Assembly (NCBI RefSeq): GCF_029382255.1
Contig: NZ_JARLLG010000001.1
Location: forward strand, 186,001 to 250,000
Direction of reading: 5' to 3'
From: Isoptericola croceus
Lineage (GTDB): Bacteria > Actinomycetota > Actinomycetes > Actinomycetales > Cellulomonadaceae
DNA: 64,000 bases
In this document: piece after piece, positions 60,392-64,000 of the stretch
Position numbering within the stretch: position 1 is the first letter of the stretch
Layout of the letters: each line of letters opens with the position of its first letter
Translations under genes and position numbers: made by a program
Notes under the pieces: model-generated
Database searches by the model: none
The model's input: only the letters and a program-made list of their open reading frames with translations
What the model was told of the DNA's origin: nothing

Positions 60392-61333
60392 ATGTCCACG
60401 ACCCTCACCACGGATGCCCCCGCCCAGGCGGGGGCATCCCCTCCGAAGCGCCGCAAGCGCAGGTTCGGGCGCCACCGTCTGGCGCCGTTCCTCTTCACGG
60501 TGCTCACGGCCGCGCTGTTCGCGCTGTTCTTCGTCGGGCCGGGTGTGCTCGGCCTCTCCTACTCGCTGACCGACTATCGAGGATGGGGAGACGCCGAGTT
60601 CGTCGGACTGGCGAACTACGCCGAGCTGCTGCGCGACGAGAGCTTCTACGGAGCGCTCGGCCGCACCCTCGTGTACGCGCTGTTCTCGGTGCCTCTCGCG
60701 TACTGCCTGTCACTGTCCATGGCCGTCGCGCTCAACGCGGTCAGGTCCAAGGGCAAGACGGCGGCGCGCATCATCTTCTTCCTGCCGTGGCTCGTCTCAC
60801 CGATCGTCACCGGTGTCATCTGGCGCTGGATGTTCGGAGAGAGCTTCGGGTTCATCAACTACCTCATCCGCCTCGTGGGCGGTGGCGGCCTGCCGTGGTC
60901 GAGCGACGCCGACCTCTCGCTCGCCGTGGTCATCCTCGCCTCGGCCTGGGGTGGTGCGGCGTTCAACATGCTGCTGTTCATCGCCGCCCTCAACAACGTG
61001 CCGCAGTCCTACTACGAGGCGGCCAGGCTCGACGGCGCCAACGCCTGGCAGCTGTTCCGGAACATCACGCTCCCGTCGATCGCGCCCACCTCGGTGCTCG
61101 TGATCCTCCTGACGACGCTGGGGCAGATGAAGGAGTTCGCGATGATCCAGGCTCTCAACGGCGGCGGTCCCGGCACGCAGAACCGCCTGATCGTCCAGTA
61201 CATCTACGAGACCGGGTTCGAGAGGTCGCAGATCGGTTACGCCAGCGCGGCGTCGATGGTCCTGCTCGTGGTGCTGATGATCATCGCGATCATCCAGCTC
61301 TGGGTCAGCAAGAGGAGTGGGAACGCATGGTGA
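60392..61333 (+). CDS. oligosaccharide ABC transporter permease 1 (MalF-type)
   Basis: A 313-residue permease with six transmembrane segments after a basic tail. EAA loop EAARLDGANAWQLFRNITLP. It begins 19 bp after the binding-protein gene and overlaps the next permease by 7 bp. Partner of the MalG-type subunit; the ATPase is encoded elsewhere. Confidence 0.92.
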   Translation: MSTTLTTDAPAQAGASPPKRRKRRFGRHRLAPFLFTVLTAALFALFFVGPGVLGLSYSLTDYRGWGDAEFVGLANYAELLRDESFYGALGRTLVYALFSVPLAYCLSLSMAVALNAVRSKGKTAARIIFFLPWLVSPIVTGVIWRWMFGESFGFINYLIRLVGGGGLPWSSDADLSLAVVILASAWGGAAFNMLLFIAALNNVPQSYYEAARLDGANAWQLFRNITLPSIAPTSVLVILLTTLGQMKEFAMIQALNGGGPGTQNRLIVQYIYETGFERSQIGYASAASMVLLVVLMIIAIIQLWVSKRSGNAW

Positions 61334-62232
61334 CCACGTCCACAACCCCCGCAAGCAGCACCAAGTCGACCCCCGCTCCGTCAGGCACGAGGATCCCCCG
61401 CCGACGCGGTGCCGGGCTGTGGCGCCGCAACGTGCTGCCGACGACGTTCCTGTGGGTGCTCGTCCTCCTGATGGCGTTCCCGCTGCTGTGGTTCCTGCTG
61501 TCGTCGTTCAAGCCCGGCAGCGAGCTGTTCAGCTATCCGCTGTCGTTCCTGCCGCGCGACTGGACGCTCGGCGGATACGTGGACGCGTTCGATCGCGTCG
61601 ACTTCCTGCGGTACCTGCGGAACAGCACGATCGTGGCCACGGTGACGACGGCGCTCACCGTCTTCCTCTGCGCGACGACGGGCTACGCGCTGGCGAAGTA
61701 CCGCAACCCGTGGCTCAGCGTGCTGGGACTGTGCATCCTGTCGATGACGATGCTGCCGGGCGAGGTCATCCTCAACCCGCTGTTCATCGTGATCCGAGAC
61801 CTCGGCCTCTACAACTCGCTGCTCGGTGTCATCGTCCCGACGGTGGTCACCCCGACGGGCGTCTTCATGTTCCGGCAGTTCTTCCTCTCGGTACCGGACG
61901 AGCTGCTCCAGGCGGCCCGCATCGACGGGGCGAGCGAGTACCGCATCTTCTTCGGCATCATGATGCCGCTCGCGCGGCCGATCGCGCTGACCCTCGCGAT
62001 CATCTCGTTCCAGTGGCGATGGAACGACTACATCCTGCCGCTGATCGTGCTGGGCGACCCGAAGAACTACACGCTGCAGATCGCGCTGCGCTCGCTCGTC
62101 GGTGCCGACAACATCAACTGGAGCGTCCTGCTGGCCGCGTCGGTGCTCTCGATGCTCCCCCTCGTGGTGCTGTACCTCGTGTTCCAGCGGTACATCACCT
62201 CGTCGAACATCAACGCCGGCCTGAAGGACTGA
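61327..62232 (+). CDS. oligosaccharide ABC transporter permease 2 (MalG-type)
   Basis: A 301-residue permease with six transmembrane segments. EAA loop QAARIDGASEYRIFFGIMMP and C-terminus ending SSNINAGLKD are typical of the class. ATG 61327 lies within the end of the preceding gene (ATGGTGA). The GH38 gene starts 2 nt after its stop codon. Confidence 0.92.
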   Translation: MVTTSTTPASSTKSTPAPSGTRIPRRRGAGLWRRNVLPTTFLWVLVLLMAFPLLWFLLSSFKPGSELFSYPLSFLPRDWTLGGYVDAFDRVDFLRYLRNSTIVATVTTALTVFLCATTGYALAKYRNPWLSVLGLCILSMTMLPGEVILNPLFIVIRDLGLYNSLLGVIVPTVVTPTGVFMFRQFFLSVPDELLQAARIDGASEYRIFFGIMMPLARPIALTLAIISFQWRWNDYILPLIVLGDPKNYTLQIALRSLVGADNINWSVLLAASVLSMLPLVVLYLVFQRYITSSNINAGLKD

Positions 62233-62233
62233 C

Positions 62234-64000
62234 GTGCACGCGGCCCCGCACCTCACGCTCGAGCGCGTCGACCGGTTCCTCCACGAGTTCCTGCCCGCGG
62301 GGGTGGTCGCCGACCGGCGGCCCCTGGAGGTGGGGGCGTGGGAGGTGCCTGGCCGCGACGGGCGGCCGGGTGAGCCGGTCGCGTTCGAGCAGATGCGGGC
62401 GCAGGCGCGCTTCGCGCCTGCGGCGGTGGGCCAGGCGTGGGGATCCCCGTGGGGCACGACGTGGCTGCACGTGCGGGGCGTCGTGCCGGCGGGTTGGCGC
62501 GGTGCGGGGCGCATCGAGCTGTCGATCGACCTCGGGTTCAACGGTGCCAAGCCGGGGTTCCAGTGCGAGGGGCTCGTGCGCACGCCCGACGGGGTGGCGG
62601 TCAAGGGCCTCGAGCCTCGCAACCACCACGTCCCGGTCGCGGCCCGGCCGGGGGAGAGCATCGAGCTCTTCGTCGAGGCGGCGTCGAACCCTGATGTCTC
62701 GGGCGGTGACGACTTCAAGCATCCGCTGGCCTTCACGGCGACCTCGCTCGGGGATCCCGGGACGGCGGGGGCCGGGCCGCTGTATCGCCTCGGAGCGATG
62801 GACCTGCGTCGCATCGACATCGAGGCCGAGACGCTGCTGCGGGAAGTCACGGTCCTGCGGGGCCTCGCGGGCGAGCTGGGCGCGTCGGACCCGCGCCGCG
62901 CGACGCTCCTCGCGGGGCTCGAGAAGTCCCTGTACGCCATCGACCCCGACGATCCGGGTCGCGACGCGGCGTCGGCTCGCGCGATCCTCGCGCCGCTGCT
63001 CGCCTCGCCGGCCGTGCCATCGGCGCACCGCATCGTCGCCACCGGGCACGCGCACATCGACTCGGCCTGGCTGTGGCCGACCCGCGAGACCGTACGCAAG
63101 GTCGGCCGCACCTACGCCAACGTGCTCGCCCTCATGGACAGCGACCCCGAGCTGGTCTTCGTCAGCTCGTCGGCGCAGCACTTCGCCTGGGTGCGTGACA
63201 GCGACCCCGAGCTGTACGCGCGCGTCAAGGAGCGGGTCGCCGAAGGACGCTTCGTCCCGGTCGGCAACATGTGGGTCGAGTCCGACGTGACCATGCCCTC
63301 CGGGGAGTCGCTCGCCCGCCAGCTGCTGTACGGCACCCGGTTCTTCGACGAGGAGTTCGGTGTGCGCAGCGACGTGGGCTGGCTGCCCGACTCGTTCGGG
63401 TACCCGGGCTCCCTGCCGCAGCTGCTGCGCCGCGCGGGCATCCGCTGGTTCTTCACGCAGAAGATGTGCTGGAACGACCACGACACGATGCCGCACCACT
63501 CGTTCTGGTGGGAGGGCATCGACGGCACGCAGGTCTTCACGCACTTCCCGCCCAACAACACCTACAGCGGCGACATGCGGCCCACCGAGCTCGCGCGCAG
63601 TGTGCGCAACTTCGCCGATCACGGCGGGGCCACGACGTCGCTCATGCCGTACGGGTACGGCGACGGCGGCGGCGGACCGACGCGCGAGATGACGGCGGAC
63701 GCGCGCCTGCAGTCCGACCTCGAGGGCTCGCCACGGGTCGAGACCGGCACGCCGCGCGACTTCTTCCTCGCGGCCGAGGAGGAGTACCGCGACGCCCCCG
63801 TGTGGTCGGGCGAGATGTACCTGCAGTTCCACCGTGGGACGCTCACGTCACAGCAGCGCACCAAGCGCGGCAACCGCCGCAACGAGGCCCTGCTCGTCGA
63901 GGCCGAGGTGTGGTGCGCCGCGGCCACGCTGCGCACCGGCGCCGCCTACCCGTACGACGAGCTCGACGAGCTGTGGCGAGAGGTCCTCCTGCTGCAGTTC
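62234..64000 (+). CDS. GH38 alpha-mannosidase, partial
   Basis: 589 codons are visible from GTG 62234; the gene runs off the right edge (family length is usually about 1000). No signal peptide, so it is intracellular. The N-terminal beta domain is followed by the GH38 catalytic core: ATGHAHIDSAWLWP (about residue 271-284, His/Asp zinc ligands), GWLPDSFGYPGSLPQ (nucleophile Asp about 387) and FHRGTLTSQQRTKRGNRRNE. It hydrolyses alpha-mannosides imported by the operon's transporter. Only 1 nt separates the permease stop from the GTG, so the two are coupled. Confidence 0.93.
   Translation, partial: MHAAPHLTLERVDRFLHEFLPAGVVADRRPLEVGAWEVPGRDGRPGEPVAFEQMRAQARFAPAAVGQAWGSPWGTTWLHVRGVVPAGWRGAGRIELSIDLGFNGAKPGFQCEGLVRTPDGVAVKGLEPRNHHVPVAARPGESIELFVEAASNPDVSGGDDFKHPLAFTATSLGDPGTAGAGPLYRLGAMDLRRIDIEAETLLREVTVLRGLAGELGASDPRRATLLAGLEKSLYAIDPDDPGRDAASARAILAPLLASPAVPSAHRIVATGHAHIDSAWLWPTRETVRKVGRTYANVLALMDSDPELVFVSSSAQHFAWVRDSDPELYARVKERVAEGRFVPVGNMWVESDVTMPSGESLARQLLYGTRFFDEEFGVRSDVGWLPDSFGYPGSLPQLLRRAGIRWFFTQKMCWNDHDTMPHHSFWWEGIDGTQVFTHFPPNNTYSGDMRPTELARSVRNFADHGGATTSLMPYGYGDGGGGPTREMTADARLQSDLEGSPRVETGTPRDFFLAAEEEYRDAPVWSGEMYLQFHRGTLTSQQRTKRGNRRNEALLVEAEVWCAAATLRTGAAYPYDELDELWREVLLLQF

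Overview
The window is about 72-73% G+C, densely coded, with many GTG starts, short or overlapping gene junctions, and lipobox or Tat-type secreted proteins. Together with CUT1-type sugar ABC transporters, LacI/DeoR/SorC/GntR regulators, secreted GH6, GH16 and GH43 enzymes, a CopD-CtaG fusion and an EF-G2 paralogue, this points to a polysaccharide-degrading actinobacterium, probably Micrococcales near Cellulomonas or Cellulosimicrobium (inference from gene content, no marker gene seen). I see no rRNA, tRNA or CRISPR array.

Layout. 1-3475 (minus): MoxR - DUF58 - small membrane protein - VWA protein, the last running off the left edge. 3807-12300: a likely rhamnogalacturonan locus (orphan sugar-binding lipoprotein, hybrid DeoR/LacI regulator, DUF2264 protein, 2-hydroxyacid dehydrogenase, PL26-like exo-lyase). 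12405-14450: CopD-CtaG fusion. 14468-17629 (minus): glucose/mannose-type ABC importer with a near-consensus promoter. 17854-22779: FAD oxidoreductase, S9 peptidase, acyltransferase-like membrane protein. 22856-30404: a polyol locus (mannitol-type dehydrogenase, SorC regulator, three-gene ABC importer) whose halves are separated by about 1.7 kb of foreign debris (AbiEi antitoxin with truncated AbiEii toxin, IS110 fragment, truncated kinase-like fragment).

30397-36344: TetR regulator facing an MMPL transporter with a degenerate ABC-ATPase-like tail, translationally coupled to a YhgE/Pip-type repeat protein. 36430-38424 (minus): GH43-AbfB arabinanase-type enzyme behind a frameshifted AbfB pseudogene that still has a LacI-like operator. 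38496-44100: small hypothetical proteins, a trypsin-like protease and its decayed paralogue, a THUMP methyltransferase, and transposase and small-gene remnants. 44150-47416 (minus): lipoprotein - adaptor - ATPase - permease (MacAB-like) operon, then an IS110 tail remnant. 48148-51403: GntR, PTS EIIA, EI and HPr, with no IIB or IIC in view. 51510-55341: DHA2-type efflux pump under a MerR/SoxR-type promoter, then EF-G2. 55471-64000: LacI regulator, GH16 and GH6 secreted glucanases, and a CUT1 importer coupled to a GH38 alpha-mannosidase that runs off the right edge.

Recurring logic: local sugar regulators with palindromic operators next to import and depolymerase genes, and several monocistronic genes that look leaderless (a -10 box 6-8 nt before the start codon). 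Mobile and decayed sequence is concentrated at 24.4-26.1 kb and 38-48 kb.
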